Assembly (NCBI GenBank): GCA_902584635.1
Contig: CACIAQ010000003.1
Location: forward strand, 28,882 to 92,881
Direction: 5' to 3'
Source: an uncultured Alphaproteobacteria bacterium
GTDB lineage: Bacteria; Pseudomonadota; Alphaproteobacteria; Rhodobacterales; Rhodobacteraceae
Length of the DNA stretch: 64,000 nt
The position numbers were made by a program, and so were the translations under genes. The number at the start of each line of letters is the position of its first letter. Positions within the stretch are counted from its first letter, which is position 1. Below, piece after piece: positions 48,976 to 58,700 of the stretch. The notes under the pieces are model-generated. The model was given only the letters and a program-made list of their open reading frames with translations, searched no databases and had not been told where the DNA came from.

Positions 48976-50370
48976 ATGCTTGAAACAAAATCTATTCCTG
49001 AAGAATTACAATTCTCAATAAAAGAAAAAGGGTATGACAAACTAACAACAGTTCAAAGCTTAGTGCTTGATCCTGGTAACAATGATAAAGATCTTCTGGT
49101 GAGCTCCCAAACAGGCTCTGGCAAAACACTTGCTTATGGGTTGTCAATATCGGTTGCTGGACTCAAAGAAATTCTGGGTTCAGATAACAAACTTAAAACC
49201 CTAATCGTTACCCCCACACGAGAATTAGCTTTACAGGTTTTTAATGAGTTAGCATGGCTATTTTCTAAGACTGCGATCAGAATCTCAACGGCGATCGGTG
49301 GGATGGACATAAAAAAAGAAAGAAAAAATATTTCAAAAGGAGTTGATCTTTTAATAGGAACACCAGGAAGGATTAATGACCATATACGGCGGAAAACTTT
49401 CCACTTAAATTATCTAAGATCGCTTGTCCTAGATGAAGCTGATGAAATGCTTGATTTGGGCTTTAAACAAGACTTAGATATGATTGTAAATCAAAGTCCT
49501 GCAAATAAGAGGGTACTTATGTTTTCAGCAACTATCCCAAAAAAAATATTGTCATTAGCATCAAAGTACCAAAAAAACGCAGTCAGAATTGAAGCTACTA
49601 GTCTCGGCAAAGCACACACTGATATTTCTTATGAAACATATTTTGTAAAAAAACATGATATTGAAAACGCAATATTCAACTTTCTCCGATTTCATGATGA
49701 TAAGACTATTATTATTTTTTGCTCTACTAGGAATGCTGTAACGCATATCTCTTCAAGAATATTAAATAGAGGTTTTACTGTTGTCTCCTTATATGGTGCT
49801 TTGAATCAATCAGAGAGGTTCAAGGCATTACAATCCATAAAAAATGGTAGGTGTAAGATATGTGTTGCGACAGACGTAGCAGCAAGAGGTATTGACCTGG
49901 TTAACCTGGATATAGTGATACATGCTGAACTCCCTCATAATCCAGAAACTTTAATACACAGAAGTGGGCGAACCGGGAGAGCTGGGAATAAGGGTCGAAG
50001 TATTCTTTTTTGTTCACCTGGCGAGAAAAGAAAATATGAAAAATTGATCGATTCTGCAAAGGTAAGACCGTTTATTAATAAATTTCTTTCACAAGAAGAA
50101 ATAGAACATAAAGATAATGAAAAGATCATAAACTACCTTTCAAGAAACAAAAAAAATAGTTCTAGTGAACTTAAGTTTGCTAATGAGCTATTATTGCGGT
50201 TTTCTAATGAAGATTTGGCCTTAGCGCTAATTGAAAATTTCAAAGGAAAACTACCTCCGATAGAGGAGGTAGAAAGTCTTGGCGAAGAACAAATTGTTCA
50301 AATGAAAAATGATCGAAAAAAAAAGAAAAGAAGCAACCAAAATTCCAGGCGTAACTTTAGAAAAAGATAG
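48976..50370 (+). CDS. DEAD-box RNA helicase
   Basis: 464 aa ATP-dependent RNA helicase. Motifs in order: Q-like TTVQSLVL, Walker A SSQTGSGKTLAY, PTRELALQV, GTPGRINDHI, DEAD in LVLDEADEML, SAT in FSATIPKK, and HRSGRTGRAG. A lysine/arginine-rich tail (KKKKRSNQNSRRNFRKR) may bind RNA. Lacks the large C-terminal domain of CsdA/DeaD. A housekeeping-type gene carried as cassette cargo; its stop lies 6 bases before R3. Confidence 0.92.
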   Translation: MLETKSIPEELQFSIKEKGYDKLTTVQSLVLDPGNNDKDLLVSSQTGSGKTLAYGLSISVAGLKEILGSDNKLKTLIVTPTRELALQVFNELAWLFSKTAIRISTAIGGMDIKKERKNISKGVDLLIGTPGRINDHIRRKTFHLNYLRSLVLDEADEMLDLGFKQDLDMIVNQSPANKRVLMFSATIPKKILSLASKYQKNAVRIEATSLGKAHTDISYETYFVKKHDIENAIFNFLRFHDDKTIIIFCSTRNAVTHISSRILNRGFTVVSLYGALNQSERFKALQSIKNGRCKICVATDVAARGIDLVNLDIVIHAELPHNPETLIHRSGRTGRAGNKGRSILFCSPGEKRKYEKLIDSAKVRPFINKFLSQEEIEHKDNEKIINYLSRNKKNSSSELKFANELLLRFSNEDLALALIENFKGKLPPIEEVESLGEEQIVQMKNDRKKKKRSNQNSRRNFRKR

Positions 50371-50376
50371 GAATAT

Positions 50377-50545
50377 TGACAACAATTTTGACAACACTTT
50401 TCGTGATTTTCCTGATAACGCATAAGAAACAAGAGAAACATAAGAACTATTTTAAAGGGTTATGAAAATGCTGATAACTCCTGATAACAATATCCACGGG
50501 TTTTGATCCCGTGTACCGTAGGTTCGAATCCTACCACCCCAGCCA
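50377..50545 (+). repeat. cassette repeat R3
   Basis: 169 bp with an unmutated tRNA-Gln 3' half. The first arm motif pair is TGACAACA-atttt-GACAACA, and the middle reads CTGATAACGC. The repeat begins 6 bases after the helicase stop codon. Confidence 0.95.
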
Positions 50546-50709
50546 TACTAAATTTAAATTAAGATCCCACACAAAACTACCCGATACCAAGGTCCAAAAA
50601 ATATCTCAATATCAATACTGGGTGGGATATTGCTAAAAGTATTATCATATTGTTAAGACTAGTATATGCTTTTAAAAGCGCGAAGAAGATGAGAAAGGAA
50701 ATTTAAAAT

Positions 50710-51537
50710 ATGTCTAGAACTACAAAAATATCTGTGGGTTCCATTCAAGTAACAGCACTTCGAGATGGTGAGCTTTATCTCCCCAAAGAGGCTCTCGTTA
50801 ATTTAAGAGAGGAAGATGCAGCAATAATTAATGATAGTGAAAATAGTGAGCTTATATACGGTAACGTGAACGCATACTTGATACAAAGCGCTAATCGAAA
50901 TCTTTTAATTGACGCAGGATGCAGGGAATTGTTTGGGCCTACATGTGGCTTTCTTCAAGATGCTATAAAGGAGACTGGACTACAACTAAACGATATAACT
51001 GATTTGTTTTTCACGCATCTACATCCAGATCATATTGCTGGTGCAGTCAATACGGATGGAAAGGCTATTTTTGAAAATGCGGCATTACAAGTATTGGAAT
51101 CAGAACACGATTTTTGGACAAAAAATAACTTTGACCCCATCGAAGTAAACGGAGCTGATTGGTCAAACTTAGCAAGCGGTGTTTTAAACGCATATAATGA
51201 TAAAAAAGAAATAATTTCATTTACTAAAGATCTAATTCCTGGTGTTTCACTACTAAGCATTCCAGGGCATACTCCAGGCCACTCTGGATTTAGAGTTGAT
51301 AGTGATAATCAGGCTCTTGTTCATTTAGGGGATATAATCCATGCTCCTAATCTGCAACTTAATGATCCGAATGCTTCCACAATATTCGATATAGACGGTG
51401 GAGAAGCGCTGAACTCTAGGAAGAAAATGCTTGATATGGTTAGTACGGACAGAGTTATGTGTACGAGCGGACACACTTTAGAGCCAAAATTCGGATTTAT
51501 TGAGAAGCGTGGTACAGGTTTTAAATTTACAGCTTGA
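50710..51537 (+). CDS. metallo-beta-lactamase-fold hydrolase
   Basis: 275 aa. The metal-binding HxHxDH motif is FFTHLHPDHIAGAV; further ligands are in IPGHTPGHSGFRV and LVHLGDIIHAPNL. Quorum-quenching lactonases, arylsulfatases and glyoxalase II-like enzymes share this layout, and the substrate cannot be told. AGAAAGGAAATTT gives a good ribosome site. Confidence 0.9.
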   Translation: MSRTTKISVGSIQVTALRDGELYLPKEALVNLREEDAAIINDSENSELIYGNVNAYLIQSANRNLLIDAGCRELFGPTCGFLQDAIKETGLQLNDITDLFFTHLHPDHIAGAVNTDGKAIFENAALQVLESEHDFWTKNNFDPIEVNGADWSNLASGVLNAYNDKKEIISFTKDLIPGVSLLSIPGHTPGHSGFRVDSDNQALVHLGDIIHAPNLQLNDPNASTIFDIDGGEALNSRKKMLDMVSTDRVMCTSGHTLEPKFGFIEKRGTGFKFTA

Positions 51538-51587
51538 AAGCTAAGAAATAATTTTCAAGCAATAAACGCTTTCTGATAACAGTTATC
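51532..51587 (+). terminator. hairpin pair downstream of the MBL gene
   Basis: GCTTGAAA (51532-51539) pairs with TTTTCAAGC (51552-51560). Further on, GATAAC-A-GTTATC (51575-51587) is a perfect dyad containing one copy of the CTGATAAC arm motif. The first hairpin overlaps the MBL stop codon and could end its transcript; no long T-run follows, so termination is only a suggestion. Confidence 0.35.
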
Positions 51588-51603
51588 GTTATTCTCTTTA
51601 TAA

Positions 51604-51996
51604 CTAAGCTGTATAATCGCTACATTTGTGTAAGTCAGCCTTTTTTACAGCCAGACTTCTTAATTTCATGTTTTTCTCAGATGATGGTGCGGTCATCAAA
51701 TCCAGAAAAGCCTGATGACTGGGATACCAGATCCCTAAAGCTTCATGAATTTTCTGATTACCGATAAGTGTAGCTGATGCCTCTGTTTGCCATAGAACTT
51801 TGCCTCCGACCTCAGCTAGAAGAATATTCAGTATTTCCATGTAGTCTTTATAAAGTTTGCCATTTGGAAACTCAGCTTCTGCGTTGTACTCATTAAGATT
51901 CAACATGATAATTGAACAATCTTTTGAAGTTCCAGCAATCTCTTTAAATTTTTCTATTTCTTCGATATTGACACTAGGTAGATCAGCCAAATTCAT
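51604..51996 (-). CDS. DUF1330-like small protein
   Basis: 130 aa with the dimeric ferredoxin-like (EthD/DUF1330) pattern: IMLNLNEYNAEAEFPNGKLYKDYMEILNILLAEVGGKVLWQ and GIWYPSHQAFLDLMTAP. Family members are small binding proteins or cofactor-free enzymes with unknown substrates. Convergent with the MBL gene in the same unit and about 54 bases from R4. Confidence 0.72.
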   Translation of the reverse strand: MNLADLPSVNIEEIEKFKEIAGTSKDCSIIMLNLNEYNAEAEFPNGKLYKDYMEILNILLAEVGGKVLWQTEASATLIGNQKIHEALGIWYPSHQAFLDLMTAPSSEKNMKLRSLAVKKADLHKCSDYTA

Positions 51997-52049
51997 TCTC
52001 CATTAAAAGTAATTTTTTATTCATAGTCGTATTTTAAAAAGATATTTTT

Positions 52050-52218
52050 TGACAACACTTTTGACAACAGTTTTTGTGATTTTCCTGATAACACAAAAGA
52101 AGCATGATAAGCATAAAAACTATTTTAAAGGGTTATGAGTAAACTGATAACTCCTGATAACAATATCCACGGGTTTTGATCCCGTGTACCGTAGGTTCGA
52201 ATCCTACCACCCCAGCCA
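52050..52218 (+). repeat. cassette repeat R4
   Basis: 169 bp with an unmutated tRNA-Gln 3' half. Middle part slightly different (ACACAAAAGAAGCATGATAAGCATAAAAAC). The ORF 52133-52393 in the track is only the reverse reading of this tRNA fragment. Confidence 0.95.
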
Positions 52219-52321
52219 CTCCCTTTATTAAAATAAAAACAAAGAAACCTCTCATGCTTATTGAAGAGCCGACAGCTAATCTATAAGTTAGAGGTATGTT
52301 GTTTTTAAAAAATATATCTTC

Positions 52322-54202
52322 ATGACAGACGACAAGATAGAACGAAAGATCGCCGTTATCTTTGCAACAGATGTTGTTGGGTATTCCAAACATATGGAGC
52401 GAGATGAGGATGAGACACTAAAAAGCTTCAGAGCCTGTAAAAAAATTCTTGAGAAGCTATTTGAAGAACACGGAGGAACAATTTTTAATACAGCTGGAGA
52501 CTCTGTATTAGCTGAGTTTCCCAGCGCAGTGTCTGCTGTGGTTTGTGCCTCTGAATTTCAGGAATTAATAAAAGAAAGAAATGATAACAGGCAAAGTCGT
52601 GTAAATCTCCAATTTCGTATAGGCATAAATATGGGTGATGTCGTTAAAGAGGATAGTAATCTTTATGGAGATGGTGTAAATATTGCGGCACGTTTAGAAG
52701 CACTTGCTCAACCAAATGGTATATGCCTTTCAAAGAGTATTTATGACTTGGTAAACAAAAAAACAAAGTTTCTTTTTAGTGACTTAGGAGAGCAAAAAGT
52801 AAAAGAAAACCTATTCCATGCTTTTGATTTGTTACTTGATCCTTCTCAAAAAAGAACGATAAAAAGTAGTGAAAATTCCTCCGTTCGAACCCTAGCTGCT
52901 ATCGCAACTTTGTTGGTTATAACGATCGGTGGATTAATCTACTTTTTCAGTTTCCAAACTGATCCACAAAAATTTGCAATGCGGATAGATACGTCAAAAG
53001 AAAATATTTTAGGGAAAACCTTATTAATTCTCCCTTTTGATAATGTGTCAGATAGTTCAGATATGGCGTCTATGAAAAAGAGCATTATAGACCACCTTAT
53101 CTCGTCTATTTCATCTACAGTTATGCTTAACATTGTTCCGAGACAGAAAAGCTATGTATTAAAAGAAAAATTTCAAACGGTGGAAGATTTGTATCGAGAG
53201 ACCGGAGCTAGTTTTATTTTGAGTGGTAGTGCACTCGGTTCGGAAGAAAACTTTAGAATAAGTTTGGAATTACTGGATGTTAGAAAAGAAAAAATCTTAT
53301 GGTCGGCAAATTATGAATTTTCTAAAAGTAATCTATTCTCCACATTAGATGAAATAGAATTTTCTGTTCGACGGATGATACTTTCTAAACTGACGATGGG
53401 AGAAGAAGCTACTCAATACTTAGAAAAACATTTTATTAATTCTGAAGATTTTTTAGAAATCCTCAGATTAAGAGTTGCTCTACTTAAAGAAGGAACATCA
53501 ATAGAAAGAAACCACTCTGAACCATTCCGGATGGTCTTGGAAAAAAATCCGGCCAGCTCAGGTGCTAACTATTTATATGCGAGAAGCTTGATCAGACAAC
53601 TTGGGGCATATAGAGAAAATAGTAATGTCGAAATAAAAGATATTTTCAAAGCAAATTCTAGAGCTCTTGAATTAGACCCAGGAAATGCTCCAGCTTATGC
53701 CTTTAAAGCCGCTTTAAAAAAAAGATATCAATTAAAATTTGATGAAACCTTGCTTAGAACAGCTTTGAGATATGGTGAGGATAATTATCTCGTTTTAGAG
53801 ACTGTTGCAGATGTCTACAGGCTGCAAGCAAAACCAGAAGAAGCGATAACTTATTATAAGCAAGCCCTTGAAGTTGCACCCTACGGTCCTTCAGCCTTGA
53901 AGTTAGCCCTCTTCGCGGCGTACTTGGAAGCCAATCGAATTAAAGATGCCAGAGAGCTTGCCAAAGAAATGATATCATCTGATAAGTTCCTAGAGTTTTG
54001 GGGACAGTTGTGTCTAATATATATCGAGGCCATCAATGGCGAAAAGATATCAAGTAGCCAAATGTATAAAGATTTTATAGAAAAAAATAAAATTTCACTA
54101 GAAGATCTGCTTCGAAAAATTGTAACAAGCCCTATGGCTAGAAGAGAGTATTGGGTAAGAGAAGAATTAATAAAGTCATTAAAGAGTATTGCTGGATCAT
54201 AG
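52322..54202 (+). CDS. class III adenylate/guanylate cyclase with TPR domain (copy 1)
   Basis: 626 aa. N-terminal cyclase homology domain (residues ~8-175): metal aspartate in VIFATDVVGYSKHM, AGDSVLAEFPSAVSAV, FRIGINMGDVVKEDSNLYGDGVNIAARLEALAQP. A transmembrane helix near 190-212 (LAAIATLLVITIGGLIYFF) is followed by a TolB-like segment (TLLILPFDNVSDSSDM) and C-terminal TPR-like helices (NSRALELDPGNAPAYAFKAAL, EEAITYYKQALEVAPYGPSAL). It likely makes cAMP in the cytoplasm with a periplasmic sensor part. Related to the cyclase at 62 kb. Only gene of its unit. Confidence 0.88.
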   Translation: MTDDKIERKIAVIFATDVVGYSKHMERDEDETLKSFRACKKILEKLFEEHGGTIFNTAGDSVLAEFPSAVSAVVCASEFQELIKERNDNRQSRVNLQFRIGINMGDVVKEDSNLYGDGVNIAARLEALAQPNGICLSKSIYDLVNKKTKFLFSDLGEQKVKENLFHAFDLLLDPSQKRTIKSSENSSVRTLAAIATLLVITIGGLIYFFSFQTDPQKFAMRIDTSKENILGKTLLILPFDNVSDSSDMASMKKSIIDHLISSISSTVMLNIVPRQKSYVLKEKFQTVEDLYRETGASFILSGSALGSEENFRISLELLDVRKEKILWSANYEFSKSNLFSTLDEIEFSVRRMILSKLTMGEEATQYLEKHFINSEDFLEILRLRVALLKEGTSIERNHSEPFRMVLEKNPASSGANYLYARSLIRQLGAYRENSNVEIKDIFKANSRALELDPGNAPAYAFKAALKKRYQLKFDETLLRTALRYGEDNYLVLETVADVYRLQAKPEEAITYYKQALEVAPYGPSALKLALFAAYLEANRIKDARELAKEMISSDKFLEFWGQLCLIYIEAINGEKISSSQMYKDFIEKNKISLEDLLRKIVTSPMARREYWVREELIKSLKSIAGS

Positions 54203-54260
54203 TTTTACGACTATGCAACATATAGTGGGCCTATATGCGCGAGCTTAAAATCAATATATT

Positions 54261-54426
54261 TGACAACACTTTTGACAACATTTTTCGTGATTTTCCTGAT
54301 AACGCATAAGAAGCATGAGAACCATAAGGACTATTTTGAAGAGTTATAATAATCCTGATAACTCCTGATAACAATATCCACGTTTTTGATCCCATGTACC
54401 TTAGTTCCAATCCTACCAACCAGCCA
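54261..54426 (+). repeat. cassette repeat R5 (degenerate)
   Basis: 166 bp. Arm part well kept (two TGACAACA, perfect dyad GAGTTAT-N10-ATAACTC), but the tRNA half has several substitutions and small deletions (CGTTTTTGATCCCATG, TTAGTTCCAA, ACCAACCAGCCA). It marks the change from near-perfect proximal copies to decayed distal ones. Confidence 0.92.
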
Positions 54427-54528
54427 CATGCACACATAATTTATAACAAAATTTCCAGAGATTAATACCTATGCCAAACTGTATCTCGAGACACCACTCT
54501 TTATCGATTTTTATGTCGAATTAAATAC

Positions 54529-56163
54529 TTATTTTAACCAGCTAACCCATCTTGTTACTTCGTCAGGCTTAAGTATTTCAAATTTCATATCCCCTTTGTT
54601 AAGCAATACTAAATTAGGACTTTTGGGTCGTTGAACATCAGCAGAACACAAAGCATCCATGAGTCCATCGTCGTTTATGTCTATTAAGAGACTTTTATGA
54701 CAGTATGAATTCCAGGGGTGGCGGAACTCATCTTTGACCATTGAGCCCCAAACTTTTGGATTTTGCCATTCTGGTAGAGGCTTCAGAAAGATATTGTGAT
54801 CAACTAAGCGCAATTGTCCACCACTATTTTCGTATGCAATCCAGGCGGAACCAGAGTAATTTGGACCTACTACTGAGCTAATAATATCGGCATCGCCATC
54901 ATTATCGAAATCAAATGCAGTCATTTCAGGCACTGTAGAGAACATAAACTTTCCGTCCATAAGGGGTTCCAATTTTTGCTTTATGTAAAAAGTTCCTTTT
55001 CCGTCGCCTAGCAATAAAACCGTTCTTTGTCTTTTTGGGTTAGAGTATTTTTGCGAAGAATATTTTGCGTAAATAGGATTATAGTGATCCGCACTTACTA
55101 CCATGTCTAGGTTCCCATCATTGTTAAAATCTGCTGTAGTCATCGCAGAACCATTTACATTTGAACAAAGTTTCGCATTAAAGTTCCCATTTCCATCATT
55201 ATAATGGCAGACTACGCCTGCAAATTCGGTCGTTAGAATGTCGATATCACCGTCATTATCAATATCGCCAGCATCTGCGCCATGAGAAAACCCCATATAT
55301 ATTTTTCGTTTTTTGTCGGTGAGATAGCCAGTATGAAAACTTTGTTTCCATTTTCCCTGGCCATTTGAAATGAGAATATGATTAGGCCCTTTATAGCTAA
55401 ATTTTCCCTTTATATTTTGAACCTGTGCATTAGTAGGATAGATGTCGTCTATACCATCTCCATTAAAATCTTCTATAATAGCCCTAGCAGCGCTTGCTGC
55501 ATAACCTATGTTTCTATCGCCATCAAAATCAAAAATCTTGTTAACATTTAGTCTTTCAAACCTTTTTTCTTGTTTAATTACTTTGAACGGAATGAATGGT
55601 ACCCATAGAGCCGTTTGAAAAGATGCGCACCCCTCACGGCCTTCCTTAACCACGCTATGCCCAGACGTTCCGCCGGTACCACAACGGTGCCCTATTCCCA
55701 GCCCTATATAGTCCAGTAATCCATCACTATCCCAGTCACCCCAGGCAGAGCCTGCTTTATAAAAAACACCGCGATCACTATTTATTTTTCCTCGAAACCA
55801 TGAATTGCTTGGAAGAAGGTATTTCCCCGAATTTTCTTTCAGAGTTTTGTCAATATAATGTCCTGAAAGCGTAATACCTAAATTCTCAGCTCGGATTCTA
55901 AGTGACAGCCTTTTACTCTGTAACGTGGATTTTAGATCCTCAAGTTCACTGGCGTCGATCGCTCCGTCGAAAGTTGATCCCTGATCCATATAATAGTTAG
56001 TGATTGCATTTATGGTCTTTTTTCCTACTACACCATCACTTGGCCCAGCCTTATATCCAAGTTGATTAAGTATTTTTTGCGCCTCTAATACATTTGTAGA
56101 AGCCCAGATAGTGGACGCAGAAAGCAAAGCGCCGCAAAAAACCGAAAGCAATCTAAAACCCAA
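54529..56163 (-). CDS. exported FG-GAP/VCBS repeat protein with peptidoglycan-binding-like domain
   Basis: 544 aa. Signal peptide (LLSVFCGALLSASTIWAS), then a PG_binding_1-like helical domain (NVLEAQKILNQLGYKAGPSDGVVGKKTINAITNYY), then six or more calcium-binding FG-GAP blades: DWDSDGLLDYIG, DFNGDGIDDIYP, DIDNDGDIDILT, DFNNDGNLDMVV, DFDNDGDADIIS, DINDDGLMDALC. A secreted or cell-wall-attached beta-propeller; no catalytic domain is recognised. Sole gene of its unit. Confidence 0.85.
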   Translation of the reverse strand: MGFRLLSVFCGALLSASTIWASTNVLEAQKILNQLGYKAGPSDGVVGKKTINAITNYYMDQGSTFDGAIDASELEDLKSTLQSKRLSLRIRAENLGITLSGHYIDKTLKENSGKYLLPSNSWFRGKINSDRGVFYKAGSAWGDWDSDGLLDYIGLGIGHRCGTGGTSGHSVVKEGREGCASFQTALWVPFIPFKVIKQEKRFERLNVNKIFDFDGDRNIGYAASAARAIIEDFNGDGIDDIYPTNAQVQNIKGKFSYKGPNHILISNGQGKWKQSFHTGYLTDKKRKIYMGFSHGADAGDIDNDGDIDILTTEFAGVVCHYNDGNGNFNAKLCSNVNGSAMTTADFNNDGNLDMVVSADHYNPIYAKYSSQKYSNPKRQRTVLLLGDGKGTFYIKQKLEPLMDGKFMFSTVPEMTAFDFDNDGDADIISSVVGPNYSGSAWIAYENSGGQLRLVDHNIFLKPLPEWQNPKVWGSMVKDEFRHPWNSYCHKSLLIDINDDGLMDALCSADVQRPKSPNLVLLNKGDMKFEILKPDEVTRWVSWLK

Positions 56164-56220
56164 AGTGTTTTTTCTCCATTAAATTTTTTATTCTCCACCA
56201 CCCATTTAAACGATATTTTT

Positions 56221-56380
56221 TGAAAACACTATTGACAACATTTTTCGTGATTTTCCTGATAACTTATATGAACCATGAGAAGCATAAGAACTGTTATGAA
56301 GGGTTATGAGAATCCTGATAACAATATCCACGGGGGTTTGATCGCGTGTACCGTAGGTTCGAAACCTACCACCCCAGCCA
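56221..56380 (+). repeat. cassette repeat R6 (degenerate)
   Basis: 160 bp. First arm motif is TGAAAACA, one of the paired CTGATAACTC units is deleted, and the tRNA half has changes (CGGGGGTTTGATCGCGTG, GAAACCTACC). Deletion of one tandem motif suggests slippage in an inactive copy. Confidence 0.92.
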
Positions 56381-56495
56381 CTTCTTAAAAGCAGTTATTA
56401 ACTATTTTTTATTGATCCTTCTCGACTAGCAGATTGTTTTCATGCTACCGCTTTAATCTTGATATCAAGACTTCCTACAACACTTTGACATAAAG
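56381..56495 (+). repeat. putative right-arm segment after R6
   Basis: The 115 bases after R6 resemble those after R7: TAACTAT-T-TTTATTG at offset 19, TGCTACC at about 60, and ACAACACTTTGACA starting exactly 97 bases after the repeat end in both. The last motif echoes the TGACAACA pair of the repeats. It may be the other arm of the original attachment site. Similar sequence is not seen after R1-R5. Confidence 0.5.
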
Positions 56496-56543
56496 AGAAT
56501 TGATTTTTTAACACATTAATATTACGCTATTCATGTATTTAAT

Positions 56544-58064
56544 ATGACTATATTGGATAATAACTTAAGATTGGAAATAGTATATAATAGCACTCACTCT
56601 TTTAAGAAAATTGTAAATCTATTAAGATCAATTTTATTTTTCTTCTTTATTTCTTCCTTATCAAGTGTTTCAGCAAAACCTCCAATTTCTGCAGATGAGT
56701 TAATTAATTATCTAGACGGCAAAGAGAATTGGTATGGAGTATATATTGCCACAAAAAAACTAGGCTATGCTTATGAAAAATGGAAAAAAGAATTGTATGA
56801 AGGGGACCCCGTCCTCAAGGCAGAAGTAGGTTTTGTACTAAATACAGATTACTACAAAGCCTTTTTTGGGGACCAGTCAACTTTTTCTCTCAAAGGCGAT
56901 AAAAACCTGATATCCCAGTCAGTATACGAAAAATATGAAGATCATGATGAAAACGGCAAAAAGATAGGGTCCGATGAAAAGCAAACAAATGTCACAATAG
57001 AGGGGACAGACTATGTTGTTCAGACAATTAAGAACAAAGAGAGTACTGAAGTCCGGATACCTTTTTTCCCAATAGATATCAGGAAATATCATTTCGATGT
57101 ATTTATTTTAAATAGCGATTTTGCTAGTGAGTTAGGGACCACAAAATTCGTATCCGGAATTGATCTTGACAGAAATAAACCAGAATTCTCTATCATAAAA
57201 AAAATACATCGAAATAATATTTTGAAGAATGGTAAATTAATCCCTAAAACAAGCATTTTAGCTGTACAAGGCTTGAATACGCAGTTTGAAGTTGAAGCCT
57301 TGATGGAATATCAAGGATTGGAAGCAATACGGATGGAGATGCTAGGAAACTGGCTTTTAGTGCGTGAACCAGAGCAAAAGGCAAAAGACCCGGGGGAAAC
57401 CCTAAAACTTAAGGACATAGAAAACTTTCCTGTTGATCGAATAATTAGATATAAAGATATAAGTGAATTAAAGTTGAAAATCGATGGTATCGGAGCCGAA
57501 GAAATCATTGTGGGAAATGATAGACAGCAAATTCTATCATCAAGTAGCAACAGCATCGAAATTTTATTAAAAAAGAACTATCAGATCTCTAATTATCAAG
57601 AAGACAATATTCAATTGTATCTAGAGTCTACTGAAAACTTACCACTTAACTTACCAGAGCTAAAAAAAATAAATCCGATTGAAGACAATAATCTTTCAAA
57701 TCTCAAGAAAAGTGAGATCCTTAATCGTTTCGTTCACAATTTCATCGAATATACTGTGAGACCAGAGGGGCCGGAGTTAAGGGCAATAATCACAGAAAAA
57801 AAAGGTGACTGCAGCGAGTATGCTATCCTGATGACAGCTCTCGCTCGATTGAATGGTATACCTGCCAGAGAAGTGTCAGGGTATGCCTACACTGATGAAA
57901 ACAATTCCCCCTCCTTCGGGGCTCATGCTTGGGTTGAATTATATATCGATGGAAGCTGGAGAGAGTTTGACCCCACCTGGGATGAAACCAAACTTGGCAT
58001 CGAACATATTCTGTTTAAAGACGCAACCATGTTAGTTGGTGGTTCAATTGAAGTTTTGGATTAA
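56544..58064 (+). CDS. exported transglutaminase-like protein
   Basis: 506 aa. N-terminal hydrophobic export signal (LLRSILFFFFISSLSSVSA), a long middle region of unknown fold, and a C-terminal transglutaminase-like cysteine-protease domain with the triad: Cys in KKGDCSEYAILMTALARLNGIPAREVSGY, His in GAHAWVELYIDG, Asp in WREFDPTWDET. Likely acts in the periplasm on proteins or peptidoglycan-like amides; the target is unknown. The start is either ATG 56544 or a later in-frame codon closer to the signal. Confidence 0.85.
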   Translation: MTILDNNLRLEIVYNSTHSFKKIVNLLRSILFFFFISSLSSVSAKPPISADELINYLDGKENWYGVYIATKKLGYAYEKWKKELYEGDPVLKAEVGFVLNTDYYKAFFGDQSTFSLKGDKNLISQSVYEKYEDHDENGKKIGSDEKQTNVTIEGTDYVVQTIKNKESTEVRIPFFPIDIRKYHFDVFILNSDFASELGTTKFVSGIDLDRNKPEFSIIKKIHRNNILKNGKLIPKTSILAVQGLNTQFEVEALMEYQGLEAIRMEMLGNWLLVREPEQKAKDPGETLKLKDIENFPVDRIIRYKDISELKLKIDGIGAEEIIVGNDRQQILSSSSNSIEILLKKNYQISNYQEDNIQLYLESTENLPLNLPELKKINPIEDNNLSNLKKSEILNRFVHNFIEYTVRPEGPELRAIITEKKGDCSEYAILMTALARLNGIPAREVSGYAYTDENNSPSFGAHAWVELYIDGSWREFDPTWDETKLGIEHILFKDATMLVGGSIEVLD

Positions 58065-58096
58065 ATCGCCATAAATAATTAGAAAAATAAAAATAT

Positions 58097-58545
58097 CTAA
58101 TTCAATATTTCCTTCACCACTTTCCCGTTTTTATAAAATTTAGTACAACCGACGTTCTCTGTCATATCTCACATTTTAAACAAGGATTTGTCTATACAAT
58201 CACAATCAAGTGGTTCCCTTTTGTTTTTTTTGTAGTGTTTAATTTTGGTATATTATAATCCATTCTTTGAATCTGTTTATTTTATCTGGCGTCACGTAAA
58301 AAATATTACTTTCCCGTTCTTTCTTAATCATTTCGCAGTTTAACTTAAAGTATCCAATTACCGCAGAGCACATCTGATTAGACCATTTTCCATTTTTTTG
58401 GCCATTTAGGTAATGACCTTCCTCTTCAACTTCTTTCCACTGACCAACTTTCAAACCCTCTTTGTGAATACCACTTGCTTCTCTTTTATGACCCTACCTA
58501 GTGTAGATGACACTTTCATAAAATCCACGTAGAACGCCATCTTGA
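58097..58545 (-). pseudogene. decayed MORN_2/YwqK-like repeat gene
   Basis: On the minus strand, pieces of a variant-MORN protein lie in order: FQDGVLRGFYESVIYTR, then an in-frame TAG, then KREASGIHKEGLKVGQWKEV and EGHYLNGQKNGKW in the same frame (the 71-aa track ORF 58239-58454 is part of it), and after a frame break CTKFYKNGKVVKEILN. No start with a signal peptide remains, and its 5' end runs into truncated repeat R7. Best read as a broken second gene of this unit. Confidence 0.5.
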
Positions 58546-58551
58546 AAATTA

Positions 58552-58700
58552 GTTTTCGTGATTTTCCTGATAACGCATACGAAGCATGAGAAAGATAAGA
58601 ACTATTTTAAAGGGTTATGAGAATCCTGATAACTCCTGATAACAATATCCATGGGTTTTGATCCCGTGTACAGTATGTTGGAATCCTACCACCCCAGCCA
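58552..58700 (+). repeat. cassette repeat R7 (5'-truncated)
   Basis: About 149 bp. The TGACAACA pair is lost; the copy begins at GTTTTCGTGATTTTCC. The tRNA half has four changes (ATGGGTTTTGATCCCGTG, CAGTATGTTGGAATCC). Truncation adjoins the broken MORN_2 gene. Confidence 0.92.

Noticed and set aside
52133-52393. ORF of 86 aa ending GVVGFEPTVHGIKTRGYC
   Set aside because: It is the reverse-strand translation of the tRNA fragment in R4, a well-known type of spurious annotation.
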